Positions 25,363-35,408 of a DNA stretch of 64,000 nt are shown here, piece by piece; positions within the stretch are counted from its first letter, which is position 1, and each line of letters begins with the position of its first letter. The notes below the pieces were generated by a model. It had not been told where the DNA came from and did not search any database. It saw only the letters and a program-made list of their open reading frames with translations. Position numbers and translations under genes: made by a program. Source of the DNA: Methanomassiliicoccales archaeon (lineage in GTDB: Archaea > Thermoplasmatota > Thermoplasmata > Methanomassiliicoccales > JACIVX01). The stretch lies in contig JAWCLO010000006.1 of NCBI GenBank assembly GCA_038850735.1, positions 1 through 64,000 of the forward strand, written 5' to 3'.

Positions 25363-26202
25363 TCAGGCAGCCATCTCCCTCCGCGAGAAGATCACCATCG
25401 CAGCCGCAAGAGCCGCAATGATGTACACGATAGCGACAATCACAGCTGTTGTAACTTCTGGATAATAATATGCGATTTCAAGCACATCGTTGCCGATTGG
25501 AATTTGGCGTATGAAATCCGTTGGATAAGGTGTTTCCATTATGTATTCAATGGCGCCAGCGGCAAAGCTGATCGAGAAATTCGGTTTGACCTTCGCGAAG
25601 GTCAGTATTCCATCGACAATGGAGAAGATGAGCAAGAATAAAGCAAAGGTCATGACGAGCGCACCTGTTGAACCCTTCATGACAGAGCTCACCAGGTATG
25701 CCACCGAAGTCGCCGCAATGCCGAAAAGTAATGCGAGGCCAAATGAAGATGCCGTCAAGTTCGACAAACCACCGTCCACTGCGAATACAAGAATTGACGA
25801 TATTCCATAGAAGATCGATAGCGCCACAAAAATGATCGCCACCGACGCGAGAAATTTCCCGGCAAAAATAATCCTCTTTTTTATAGGGTTTGGGAAGAGG
25901 AGGTAGCCTGTGCGGCTTTGAAATTCCGATACGAGAGAATCGCTCGCCAGAAGCGTGACGCCTATGACGATCAAGAACCACACCCACTGGATGAAGACCT
26001 TTGAAAATTCTGCTGGATCTTCAGGATAATCTCGGCCAAGCGCCGGCGGCACGATCATGATAAGGGCAATCATGAGGAATTCCAGAGCGAACAAGCCGAG
26101 AAGCCTCCGGCTCCTCAAGTATTTCAGCAATTCATAGCGCGCTACTGTCATCATCTGGTTAAAATCTGATGGTATACTGGAATTATTTGCCAAACACCTC
26201 AC
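25363..26202 (-). CDS. ABC-2 type membrane permease
   Basis: This 279-residue membrane protein has about six hydrophobic segments, starting at about residue 34 (L-L-G-L-F-A-L-E-F-L-M-I-A-L). It is the membrane half of an ABC-2 exporter. The N-terminal cytoplasmic arm (A-R-Y-E-L-L-K-Y-L-R-S-R-R) and the large extracellular loop after segment 1 are typical. The start is GTG, whose bases overlap the stop of the ATPase gene (GTGA), so both halves are made together. Substrate is unknown; NosFY-like and multidrug-like systems share this plan. Confidence 0.87.
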   Translation of the reverse strand: MRCLANNSSIPSDFNQMMTVARYELLKYLRSRRLLGLFALEFLMIALIMIVPPALGRDYPEDPAEFSKVFIQWVWFLIVIGVTLLASDSLVSEFQSRTGYLLFPNPIKKRIIFAGKFLASVAIIFVALSIFYGISSILVFAVDGGLSNLTASSFGLALLFGIAATSVAYLVSSVMKGSTGALVMTFALFLLIFSIVDGILTFAKVKPNFSISFAAGAIEYIMETPYPTDFIRQIPIGNDVLEIAYYYPEVTTAVIVAIVYIIAALAAAMVIFSRREMAA

Positions 26203-27134
26203 CTCGAATCTTCGATGAGGGACATGTAAAGGGATTCAAGGGGTATTCCCATTTCCCTGAAACTCACGATCTTAAGGCCTAACGAATACATGTCCGCCAG
26301 AAGCTTCGCTTGTCTTTCCTCATCCCCATCGAATGTGATCTTGAGCATCCTCTCGCCTATAGAGTTTGTCGAAATGACACCGTCGAAATGGGAAATTCTC
26401 TCGACATAATATCCCTCTAGCGGCTTGAGGACCCGCACCTCTATGTCCCTTACCCTGGTCTTATTCACGAGCGACGACACGCTGTCATGGAGGAGGAGCT
26501 TTCCCCTATTGATGAGTGCGACGCTCTCACAGACTTCTTGAACCTCGTTGAGGAGGTGTGAACTCATGAATACCGTAAACTTGCTGTTCTTCAGATCTTT
26601 GAGGATGTTCCTCACCTCGACCATTCCCCTGGGATCGAGACCGGACGTCGGCTCATCGAGTATGAGGACGCTCGGCTCGTGAAGTAGTGCTTGAGCGATT
26701 GCGAGACGCTGCTTCATGCCCTTCGAAAACTTGCCGATCTTTTTATCGGCCCATTCTGAAAGTTTGACGGTCTCCAAGACTTCCTTTATTCGTCTATTGA
26801 TGTCTTGTCTTGGCATCCCCCTCAGGGTGCCAAGATAGCTGAGAGTTTCCACAGGTGTCAGATAGGGATAAAACTCGGGCGTCTCGACCACTGCCCCTAT
26901 GTCAGCTAGAGCGGCTTTGGGATCCTCGAGAACATTGATTCCATTCAAATAAGCGCGACCAGATGTCGCAGAAAGCAAATTTGTCAGAATTTTTATCGTC
27001 GTCGTCTTTCCTGCTCCATTAGGTCCTAGGAATCCGAGGAATGACTGCTTCTTTACAGTGAGGTTGAGTGAATCGACCGCCCTAAAGCTGTTGAATTCCT
27101 TCGTCAGCTCCTCAATCACAATAGGCTCTGCCAT
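26199..27134 (-). CDS. ABC-2 exporter ATPase
   Basis: This 311-residue ABC ATPase of the DrrA/CcmA type has Walker A G-P-N-G-A-G-K-T-T at about residues 38-46, signature F-S-K-G-M-K-Q-R, Walker B V-L-I-L-D-E-P-T-S-G-L-D-P, and switch H in M-S-S-H-L-L. The 90-residue C-terminal extension beyond the core is usual for this group. It pairs with the overlapping permease gene downstream. It diverges from the fumarase operon, with a TATA-like ATTAATATC at about 27178-27187 on its strand. Confidence 0.92.
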   Translation of the reverse strand: MAEPIVIEELTKEFNSFRAVDSLNLTVKKQSFLGFLGPNGAGKTTTIKILTNLLSATSGRAYLNGINVLEDPKAALADIGAVVETPEFYPYLTPVETLSYLGTLRGMPRQDINRRIKEVLETVKLSEWADKKIGKFSKGMKQRLAIAQALLHEPSVLILDEPTSGLDPRGMVEVRNILKDLKNSKFTVFMSSHLLNEVQEVCESVALINRGKLLLHDSVSSLVNKTRVRDIEVRVLKPLEGYYVERISHFDGVISTNSIGERMLKITFDGDEERQAKLLADMYSLGLKIVSFREMGIPLESLYMSLIEDSR

Positions 27135-27237
27135 ATGAACGACCGCGCTACGATCCCTTGGAACACAGAGGTATCGATATTAATGTTTTCTCCTTAAAAC
27201 AAAGTATTATTCCGATCGACACGATTTATTCGATCTG

Positions 27238-28107
27238 ATGATATCAAGACAATTGATTGAGGACGTCGCGTTCAATCTTCTCAAAAAATCTTCGATCGAC
27301 CTTCCTCGGGACGTCGTAGAAGCGATCAAGAACGCCTTTAATTATGAGACCTCGGAGATCGCGCGGATCCAGCTAAACACAATCCTCGACAACATCAGCG
27401 AGGCGTCAAAATGTTTGATTCCCATGTGCCAAGACACTGGCATACCTATATTCTTCGTCAAAGGGGATTGTTGCAGGGAGATCATGGAGGGAATCAGGGC
27501 GGGGGTGCTGCGGGCCACTGATGAAATTCCTTTGCGTCCCAATGCAGTTCACCCTATCACGCGGAGGAATTCGGGTAATAATGCTGGTGTAAATATGCCC
27601 TACGTACATTTTTCGCCAGGAGAAGACGGTTTTATCGAGATCGCCGTCCTCCCGAAGGGAGCGGGTGCAGAAAATATGAGCGCACTGAAAATGCTCAATC
27701 CATCAGACGGTCTCGATGGCATCAAATCATTCGTGCTCGATACAGTGGTGAGCGCAGGTGGAAAACCATGTCCGCCAATTATCGTTGGTATAGGGATAGG
27801 CGGATCCTCGGATGTCGCGATGACACTTGCTAAGGAAGCGCTCCTCCTGCCGCTCAATAAGAAAAACTCTGATGGTATGCTGGCATCCCTTGAGGAGAAT
27901 ATTCTCGCAGCACTCAACCAAACGGGTATAGGACCTATGGGGCTCGGAGGACGTACAACCGCGCTAGGCGTTAAGATCAGAATGGCGCATTGCCACACGG
28001 CGAGCCTCCCTGTCGGAGTCAACATCCAGTGCTGGGCTGCGAGAAAGGCATTTGCGAGAATCTATGGCGATGGAATCGTTGAATATAGTCTGGAGGGATT
28101 TCAGTGA
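27238..28107 (+). CDS. fumA: Class I fumarate hydratase, alpha subunit
   Basis: This 289-residue large part of two-subunit class I (iron-sulfur) fumarase or the related tartrate dehydratase converts fumarate to malate. Family patterns are I-P-M-C-Q-D-T-G near residue 62 (a cluster Cys), N-x-G-x-N-M-P-Y-V-H-F, [10 protein letters not shown] and [11 protein letters not shown]. The ATG lies about 30 bases after an A+T element at 27201-27213, so the mRNA may be leaderless. The beta-subunit gene overlaps by GTGA. Fumarase activity is favoured because it is the common archaeal role; tartrate dehydratase cannot be excluded. Confidence 0.92.
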   Translation: MISRQLIEDVAFNLLKKSSIDLPRDVVEAIKNAFNYETSEIARIQLNTILDNISEASKCLIPMCQDTGIPIFFVKGDCCREIMEGIRAGVLRATDEIPLRPNAVHPITRRNSGNNAGVNMPYVHFSPGEDGFIEIAVLPKGAGAENMSALKMLNPSDGLDGIKSFVLDTVVSAGGKPCPPIIVGIGIGGSSDVAMTLAKEALLLPLNKKNSDGMLASLEENILAALNQTGIGPMGLGGRTTALGVKIRMAHCHTASLPVGVNIQCWAARKAFARIYGDGIVEYSLEGFQ

Positions 28108-28709
28108 ATCTTGAGACACCCCTTAGCGAGGAAACTGTTCGATCGCTTTGTATTGGAGACATCGCCTATCTCAACGGGATCGTTTACACCGCCCGGGATG
28201 CGGCACATACGAGAGCGCTTAAGATTATTGAAGAGGGAGCACAGCTCCCGTTCGATTTAAAGAACGCAGCTCTTTATCATTGCGGTCCCATTGTCAGGAA
28301 AGTCGGGAGGGATGGAATCGAATGGAAGGTCCTCGCCGCCGGTCCCACGACGAGCGCTAGAATGAACTCACTGGAACCGACCTTCATATGTCATACAGGG
28401 ATAAGGGCGATCATAGGCAAGGGAGGCATGTCGGTGGAAACTGTCGAGGCAATGCAGCGATGCGGATGCGTTTATTTCGCAATTACTGGTGGCGCGGCGG
28501 TCACAACCGCGAATAAGATCGCGAGGGTCGTTGATGTTGCATGGCTCGATCTCGGCATGGCAGAAGCGATGTGGGCATTTGAAGTAAGAGATTTTGGCCC
28601 GCTCGTCGTTGCCATCGATGCGCACGGAAAAAGTCTATATGATGACGTTGAGAGGACTGTAGTGGAAAATATTGTAAAAGCGAGGAAGATTCTGGGATTT
28701 CGATCTTAG
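28104..28709 (+). CDS. fumB: Class I fumarate hydratase, beta subunit
   Basis: This 201-residue small subunit completes the class I fumarase. It contains the swivelling-domain patterns G-D-I-A-Y-L-N-G-I-V-Y-T-A-R-D-A-A-H, G-P-T-T-S-A-R-M and G-K-G-G-M-S, typical of the C-terminal half of one-chain fumarases. Starting at GTG inside the alpha stop (GTGA), it is translationally coupled to the alpha subunit. Nothing is missing by length. Confidence 0.92.
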   Translation: MNLETPLSEETVRSLCIGDIAYLNGIVYTARDAAHTRALKIIEEGAQLPFDLKNAALYHCGPIVRKVGRDGIEWKVLAAGPTTSARMNSLEPTFICHTGIRAIIGKGGMSVETVEAMQRCGCVYFAITGGAAVTTANKIARVVDVAWLDLGMAEAMWAFEVRDFGPLVVAIDAHGKSLYDDVERTVVENIVKARKILGFRS

Positions 28710-28780
28710 AACCTCCCATAAAGATTTTGTGAGAAAAGGTTCTACTGCCGTGCGAAGAGCCGATGCCGTTGCGATTTTCA

Positions 28781-29839
28781 TTACTTTGAAGGTTTTACTT
28801 CCTTTTCCTCAGTCTCCTTCTTTTCCTCCTTTACCTCCTCTTCAGCAAGCAATCCAGGATTCCGTGCAACTTTATATTTGACAAATAGTGAGATGATGAG
28901 AATGACGATTGCGACAGCGAGCGCAACCACCATCAACGAATGCGGTAAATCGAATCCTGGAATAAACCCGGTGCTTTCCTCGATTGCTTCCTTCTCAAGG
29001 AAAAAGTCTAGGCGCTTGTTTTCAAAGGGCGAGAGCGAAATTTGAATGATTTTTTCCTGGTAACCAGCTTTCCTGAAAGTCACTGTATAGCTGCCTGCTG
29101 GAACGCCCGTTATGGTATAATTTCCATTTGAATCGGTCATAGTGGCGGTCGAAAATGACTGCGCTTGAACTATGACTTGAACACCTGGAATCGGAACGTC
29201 GCCCATATACACAGTTCCGAAAATTTTGGCGGGCTGTTCAAGCAGCGTGAAATTGAGGATTGTTTTCACACCTCTCACGATAAAAATAGGTTTGTTCGAG
29301 TAGTTCGTCCAATAACCTTGTTTCTCAGCGTAGGCAACATACACACCCGGGGCTATACCAGTGATTGTGTATTCACCAAGGGGGCTTATAGAAGTGCCAG
29401 AATAGTTGTATTGTTCGTTCTTCAAGTAGACAATCGCACCAACTACTGGCGCCGTTCCATTCGTCACGTGTCCGCTCAAGCACCCAAGGATTTCTGACAT
29501 GGTAAAGTTCAGCGTCAAAACTGTAGAAAACCCAACAACCACGTTCAGATAGGTGATATTTGCCCTGTAGTTTTCGAGCGATGCTGAGATATTATAAACA
29601 CCAGCGGGAAGTGATATGTTATATGCGCCAGAAGAATTGGAATAAGAGGAAAAGATCGTTCCAGTTGTTGTATTTGTAGCCGTGATGTTGACGCTGGCGA
29701 GGGGCATTCCTTTATCGTCGAGAACGCGTCCGATGATGAAAAATACATCGCCCTCTTGCGCCATAGCAGGAGTAGAAAACGCAAGCACCAAAAGTGAAAC
29801 TATAGACGCAATGAGCAGTGCGCCTCGGCAAATTTTCAT
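28781..29839 (-). CDS. Membrane-anchored surface protein with CarboxypepD_reg/CnaB-like repeats
   Basis: This 352-residue protein has a signal peptide (residues 1-27, ending T-P-A-M-A-Q) and three beta-sandwich repeats with the pattern G-x-V, then T, then S-G-x-Y-x-I-x-x-x-x-A-G-x-Y (residues 33-110, 118-195 and 205-280). Many N-linked sites (NIT, NTT, NSS) and one membrane segment at about 305-325 follow, then a Lys/Glu-rich tail inside the cell. Such domains serve as extracellular scaffolds or adhesion modules. It stands alone, convergent with fumB and divergent from lhr. Confidence 0.85.
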   Translation of the reverse strand: MKICRGALLIASIVSLLVLAFSTPAMAQEGDVFFIIGRVLDDKGMPLASVNITATNTTTGTIFSSYSNSSGAYNISLPAGVYNISASLENYRANITYLNVVVGFSTVLTLNFTMSEILGCLSGHVTNGTAPVVGAIVYLKNEQYNYSGTSISPLGEYTITGIAPGVYVAYAEKQGYWTNYSNKPIFIVRGVKTILNFTLLEQPAKIFGTVYMGDVPIPGVQVIVQAQSFSTATMTDSNGNYTITGVPAGSYTVTFRKAGYQEKIIQISLSPFENKRLDFFLEKEAIEESTGFIPGFDLPHSLMVVALAVAIVILIISLFVKYKVARNPGLLAEEEVKEEKKETEEKEVKPSK

Positions 29840-30030
29840 GTCGTTTGCGGATTATGAGCTGACATGAATAAATTAATTGCGAATCTCTAAAGCGAGATGC
29901 AGTATAACCGAGTGGACCTAGCGATGCAAATGGCGCATTGTGGACAAAGTACGTTGCCAGCATAACCTCGCAAAGTAGTAATATAAGGATGATCAATGAA
30001 TTATGATTTCCTTCCTGGAGAGAAATCCGA

Positions 30031-33000
30031 ATGATAGAACGAGTCACACGTTGTTACACAAAAGATGAGGTTCTAAGTCTGATGGACCCGCTCATTCGTG
30101 AATGGTTTAGTTCAAAATTCACGAAATTGACAGAGCCGCAGGCATATGCCATCCCGCTGATTCACAGCAGGCAAAGTGTGCTCGTTTCCTCACCAACTGG
30201 TTCTGGTAAAACTTTGACAGCGTTTCTGTCGATAATAAATGAGCTTCTAAAATATTCAAAAAATGACAAACTTGAAGATCGCGTATATGCGGTCTATGTC
30301 TCTCCGCTAAAGGCTTTGGCAAACGACATCAATCGTAATCTGGAAGAACCACTTAGGGAAATGCGCGCACTTGCAGAAGGAAAGGGTATGAAGTTTCCAG
30401 AAATCCGCGTGGGTGTGCGGTCTGGTGACACCTCGTCCTACGAGAGGCAGAAGATGCTGAGAAAACCGCCGCATATCTTTATCACAACACCAGAGTCGCT
30501 TGCTCTCGTCCTTGCTGCGCCAAAATTTCGGGAGAGATTCTCGAGAGTAGAATATGTAATCGTTGACGAGGTGCACGAAATTTGCGATTCGAAGAGAGGT
30601 GCTATGCTTTCACTCACACTCGAGAGGCTACAGGCCTATTGCGAGAGACCATTTGTGAGGGTAGGTCTTTCTGCCACTCTTGCCCCAATTGAGGAAATAG
30701 CGAGTTTTCTCGTCGGCTTTGAAAAGGGAAGAATGAGAGACATCAAAGTGGTCGAGGTCCGGAGCCAAAAGAATTTGGATCTTAAGGTTCTCTGCCCGAC
30801 CGAGGACATGACTGCCCTCCCCTATGAGATTGTAAACTCGAAAATGTATGATCTTTTAAAGGATCTTGTGGAAAAGCATACAACCACATTGATCTTCACC
30901 AACACGCGATCAGGCACCGAAAGTATCGTATACAAGCTAAAAGAGAGGGGAGCTGAGGCGATCGAAGCACACCACGGCAGCCTCAGCAAATTGACGAGGC
31001 TCGATGTCGAGGGAAGATTAAAGAAAGGCGAGCTGAAGTGCGTTGTTTCCTCTACATCCCTCGAACTCGGCATTGACATCGGATCAATCGATCTCGTGTG
31101 CCAAATAGGCTCACCCAAGTCGGTAGCAAAGGCTCTGCAGAGAATTGGAAGGAGCGGCCACGCCTATGGGCAGACGTCCAAAGGAAGGATCATCGTATTT
31201 GACAACGATGACCTCGTTGAGTGTGCGGTCCTTTCAAGGGCTGTCAAGAGAAACCAGATCGATAGGGTCACCATACCTGAGAACTGCCTAGACGTCCTCG
31301 CTCAGACTGTGGTGGGTATGTCGATCGAGAAACGGTGGGAAGTGTTCGAAGCGCTTGAAATCATACGGAGATCTTACTGCTACAGGAATCTCCCGGACGA
31401 GAGATTTTTCGACGTCCTGCGGTACCTCGGAAGCAAGGACGCCTTCGAAGGCGTTTATTCAAAAATCTGGTACGACGAAGCTGAGGGCCGTTTTGGAAGG
31501 AAGCGCGGTGCGAGAATGATTTACGCTCTCAATTTAGGGACTATTCCCGAGGAGGCGAATTACACCGTATACACTGAGAAAGGAGCTCCTGTTGGCGATC
31601 TTTCGGAGAAGTTCGTCGAAAGACTTTCTCCTAAGGACATATTTGTGCTTGGAGGGCGCACATATGAATACATCAAGACGAGAGGTATGAAGGTCTTCGT
31701 AAGAACAGCAAGCGGCAGGAAGCCCACGGTTCCTTCCTGGACAGGCGAAATGCTTCCCCGCAGCTTTGATCTTTCGATGGAGATCGCACGCTTTCGTAGG
31801 GAAATGGCTGAGAAGCTCATGGCGGAGGATGATGAAAAGATAGTCCACTGGTTAGTCACAGATTTCAACATCGACTGTGGCTCGGCAAATTCAATACTCA
31901 GCTATTTCAAAGAGCAGTTTGCCTCCTGCGGTTTCATTCCGAACGACAGAATTCTTGCTGTCGAGGGATACAGGGACATGGCGGGGAACTACTGCATCAT
32001 TTTTCATTTTCCGTTTGGAAGACGAGTTAACGATGCCCTTTCGAGGGCGTACGCATTCCAGATAACGAAGAGACTCGGCTGCAATGTGAGTGTGTCGATC
32101 AGTGATGATGCCTTTCTACTCAGCTCGCCGAAGCCTGTCGAACTAAAGAATATTGAAAGGCTTGTCAATCATGCCGACCTGGAAGATGTTTTAAGACGGG
32201 CAGTCAGGGACTCAGAGATTTTCAAACAGAGGTTCCGGCACACGGCTGCACGAAGCTTTATGATCTTGCGGAATTACAAAGGTAGGGAGGTATCAGTTAA
32301 TAGGCAGCAATTACGCTCAAGCTTCTTACTCGATGCCCTGAGCAGCATTGAAAACATGCCCATTATTGAGGAAACTTATCGAGAGATACTATACGACGTC
32401 ATGGATTTGCAGAATGCGAAACTGGTTTTGTCGATGATTGAAAGAGGCGAAATGAATGTGCGCGTAATCGACTATTCTTCTGCGCCTACGCCCTTTGCTC
32501 ACGGAATTATTCTCGCTGGTATCTCCGACATTGTGTTAATGGAAGACAGGAGTCTGTTGCTTAAGGAGCTGCACAGGAGAATTTTGTCAAAGGTTCTTGT
32601 TTCGGAAGTTTCTGAGTTTGAATTCGAAGCAGACCAGGTGAACGCTTATTTCAGAAGGAAACTCGGGACAATTGAGAGGAAAGAAGACATCGTGCGTCTA
32701 CTCAAGATGGCAGGGCCAATGAGAATATTTAAAGAGAGAACACGCAGCATTTACCCCTTCACATCCAAAGAAAGGAAGGTTGTCGATAGATGGGCTATCG
32801 AATTGATGGAGGAGGGAAGGATTGCAACAGTCTACATCGACGATACATATTTTGTTGTTATCGAGGATCTTGATATCTACGCAACGGTATTCGAAAGAGA
32901 GCGGCGGCTCGGAGAGCTCGAAAGAAGGGTCTTGGAACTATTAGACTCTGAAAGAACTCAGATGCAGATCGCGCAGGAACTAGGACTCAGCTCTGAAGAG

Positions 33001-35406
33001 GCCGGGCACATTCTTCATATTCTTGAGTCGGTACAGATCGTTGGAAGGACTGCTCGAAGGGGAGGCCAGTGGTTTTTCAAGCGGAGAGTGTGCAGAAAGG
33101 TGGATCGTGAGGAAGCACTCCGTATTGCCACCAGCAAATTCGTAGGTTCAAATGGGCCTGCAACGGCCGAGGAAATTGCGTACGCGCTCAATATGCCTGA
33201 CGAAATTATTATCGACGTCGCTGAGTCAATGGTCAATGAGGGCATTCTTGTAAAAGGGAAGTTCATCGTATCGGAAAAACCGCAGTATATGCTGCGCATT
33301 GACTACCTGAGGCTGAGGAGCGAAAATCTGAATGCTTTTGACTCTGGGACTGTAGAATCATACCGCCAGAAAAAACTAGATGGACCATTTGAAACCATCG
33401 AATCGTGTCTCAAGTTTCTTGGTGGTGTCGGCAGTCCACTCGATGTCTATCACCGCGTACCTGGCTTTTCATTAGCAGAATGGGAACGGCTCAGGAAGTC
33501 TGGGAAGATATTGATGGGCAGATTTCACAGGGGCCATGTGAGGTATGTTCTAGCGGAGGATGCTCCTCTCTTTGTTGCAGCGTACAGGCATCAACCGCTG
33601 GGACAGAGAGACCTTGAGGTTCTGAGGGCAATAGAGAGTCACGAAGGAATCAGTCTAAGACAATTAGCAAAAAAGCTAAACATGACAAAGGATCAACTGA
33701 AGACAATTATCGACAGGCTTGATAGAAACCTCTATATTGTCAGGGGTTACGACGAGAGTGAAGTATTTTCGAGGGAAAACGTCTATGTACCGCTCAACGT
33801 TCCAGCCCACGAGGGCAACGCCATCCATGAAATCGTCAGAAAATTCATCAGGGCTTATGGACCAGTACCGATGAGGGCGATCGCGGGTTTCACCGGATTT
33901 TCAGAAGAGGACATATCAAAAGCCGTTGAAGGCGAAGACATTTCGAGAATTGTTGTCGGAGACACGCAAACTGAGATGCTGATTTATACTAGTGAAATCG
34001 AAGCGCTTGAACACATTTCGCGGGGGGAAAGAAGGATTCGCGTGAGATCCCTTCATGATCCATCAGTACAGCACTTATGGTCTGAGGTCGAGTCAAAGTA
34101 TGGCGATAGGTGGATTTACCCTCTAGTACGCGATGGAACCCTCGTTGGAGCCCTCGAAATGTGGAAAATGAGTGGATGTGTTGAAATTAGAGAGATCGAT
34201 ACCGGGGATCAAAGTCTCATTAGCGAGATTCTTACTTCGATCGACGAAGTGATGGACTTTTACAAACAAATGGGCATCGACATCGTCAGAGTGAAGGAAA
34301 TCTTCGGCTTGGAACCCAATGGAATTTCGGCAGATCTGCTGGAAGAATTCAGTAAAGCAGGATACCACAGAATAGGAAACGCACTGGTTAAGGGGAATTT
34401 TCTGCCTCTTGTGTACCCCTGGGAAGATATCTTGCAGTACCTATTCTTAAAACAGTCAATACTCTATCAGTCGAACTTTGACAACGTGATGGCGTGCGTA
34501 AAGAAAATCGGTGCTCTCAGGTCCGATACCTCTGCATACCTGAGGTGCAGAGTGAGGGTACCTTTGAAAAGACTCTTTGAGCAGGGGCTTCTTATTAGAG
34601 CCCATATATTACCGCCCTTCATTTCTTATACAACACTGGAATTCGCCTCTCTCTGCAGGAAGGCGAAAGATGTCGTTCTCAGCGAAGATATGAAACTTAT
34701 TTTGCGTATCATTGGAGACCGCGGCTCAATCTCAAAGAATGAACTCTTTTCGATATCGCCATTTGGATATGGCCGTACCTATGAGGCCTTGAAGAAACTC
34801 GTCGATAGCACAGCAGTCTATTTCGACGGAAGAAAGAAGGTCTCAGTCACTCCGGAAATAGATTTAACCGTCGAAGAAGCTCGAATTCAACTTCTCACGC
34901 GGATGTTTGAGAATTTTGGGATTGTCAGTGCGGAGAATCTTGCGAGAATTTTGAATCACTTCATACCGATGAGAGAGCTGCGCAGGTTGCTCTCGGTGCT
35001 CGAAAATGAGGGGGTTCTGGTGAAAGGATACTTTGTAGAAAATGATGAGATGCTCTACTGGATGCTGGCGAAAGATGTGCCGATGAAAAAGGTGGAATCC
35101 GAGGAGGGATTTGTACTCACCTCCGATGACAACCTCTTCTTTTATTTACAGACCTGGCTCAAGGGGAAGATAGTGCGGCGCGGGGATGCAATTTTCAAAG
35201 GTCCAAGAATCGTAGGCAGTTTCAGGGCTCACCGGGCCGGCTCCAATCTTTACCTCGATGAATTTTCTGGAAACCAGGAGGCTAAGAGAATTCTCAGGGC
35301 GTTCATCAGAATGCATAATTATACATTGAGAAAAAGCAAAGAAGAAAAGGTGCCGGATTGGGAAATACAGGAGTTCTATGAGAAGACCCATCCTGGCGAA
35401 GTCTGA
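30031..35406 (+). CDS. lhr: Very long Lhr-type superfamily 2 helicase
   Basis: This is a 1791-residue protein. Residues 1-850 hold the Lhr core: Walker A S-P-T-G-S-G-K-T (54-61), V-D-E-V-H at about 177-181, S-A-T-L near 213, H-H-G-S-L and Q-R-I-G-R-S-G-H at about 370, then the winged helix and Lhr-specific domain. About 900 further residues contain repeated winged-helix units (for example Q-M-Q-I-A-Q-E-L-G-L-S and S-L-R-Q-L-A-K-K-L-N-M-T) similar to the C-terminal half of bacterial Lhr and to AlkZ-like glycosylases. Archaeal Lhr is normally about half this size. A role in repair of damaged or hybrid DNA is likely. Promoter: TAATATAAGG at about 29978. Confidence 0.9.
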   Translation: MIERVTRCYTKDEVLSLMDPLIREWFSSKFTKLTEPQAYAIPLIHSRQSVLVSSPTGSGKTLTAFLSIINELLKYSKNDKLEDRVYAVYVSPLKALANDINRNLEEPLREMRALAEGKGMKFPEIRVGVRSGDTSSYERQKMLRKPPHIFITTPESLALVLAAPKFRERFSRVEYVIVDEVHEICDSKRGAMLSLTLERLQAYCERPFVRVGLSATLAPIEEIASFLVGFEKGRMRDIKVVEVRSQKNLDLKVLCPTEDMTALPYEIVNSKMYDLLKDLVEKHTTTLIFTNTRSGTESIVYKLKERGAEAIEAHHGSLSKLTRLDVEGRLKKGELKCVVSSTSLELGIDIGSIDLVCQIGSPKSVAKALQRIGRSGHAYGQTSKGRIIVFDNDDLVECAVLSRAVKRNQIDRVTIPENCLDVLAQTVVGMSIEKRWEVFEALEIIRRSYCYRNLPDERFFDVLRYLGSKDAFEGVYSKIWYDEAEGRFGRKRGARMIYALNLGTIPEEANYTVYTEKGAPVGDLSEKFVERLSPKDIFVLGGRTYEYIKTRGMKVFVRTASGRKPTVPSWTGEMLPRSFDLSMEIARFRREMAEKLMAEDDEKIVHWLVTDFNIDCGSANSILSYFKEQFASCGFIPNDRILAVEGYRDMAGNYCIIFHFPFGRRVNDALSRAYAFQITKRLGCNVSVSISDDAFLLSSPKPVELKNIERLVNHADLEDVLRRAVRDSEIFKQRFRHTAARSFMILRNYKGREVSVNRQQLRSSFLLDALSSIENMPIIEETYREILYDVMDLQNAKLVLSMIERGEMNVRVIDYSSAPTPFAHGIILAGISDIVLMEDRSLLLKELHRRILSKVLVSEVSEFEFEADQVNAYFRRKLGTIERKEDIVRLLKMAGPMRIFKERTRSIYPFTSKERKVVDRWAIELMEEGRIATVYIDDTYFVVIEDLDIYATVFERERRLGELERRVLELLDSERTQMQIAQELGLSSEEAGHILHILESVQIVGRTARRGGQWFFKRRVCRKVDREEALRIATSKFVGSNGPATAEEIAYALNMPDEIIIDVAESMVNEGILVKGKFIVSEKPQYMLRIDYLRLRSENLNAFDSGTVESYRQKKLDGPFETIESCLKFLGGVGSPLDVYHRVPGFSLAEWERLRKSGKILMGRFHRGHVRYVLAEDAPLFVAAYRHQPLGQRDLEVLRAIESHEGISLRQLAKKLNMTKDQLKTIIDRLDRNLYIVRGYDESEVFSRENVYVPLNVPAHEGNAIHEIVRKFIRAYGPVPMRAIAGFTGFSEEDISKAVEGEDISRIVVGDTQTEMLIYTSEIEALEHISRGERRIRVRSLHDPSVQHLWSEVESKYGDRWIYPLVRDGTLVGALEMWKMSGCVEIREIDTGDQSLISEILTSIDEVMDFYKQMGIDIVRVKEIFGLEPNGISADLLEEFSKAGYHRIGNALVKGNFLPLVYPWEDILQYLFLKQSILYQSNFDNVMACVKKIGALRSDTSAYLRCRVRVPLKRLFEQGLLIRAHILPPFISYTTLEFASLCRKAKDVVLSEDMKLILRIIGDRGSISKNELFSISPFGYGRTYEALKKLVDSTAVYFDGRKKVSVTPEIDLTVEEARIQLLTRMFENFGIVSAENLARILNHFIPMRELRRLLSVLENEGVLVKGYFVENDEMLYWMLAKDVPMKKVESEEGFVLTSDDNLFFYLQTWLKGKIVRRGDAIFKGPRIVGSFRAHRAGSNLYLDEFSGNQEAKRILRAFIRMHNYTLRKSKEEKVPDWEIQEFYEKTHPGEV

Positions 35407-35408
35407 TT

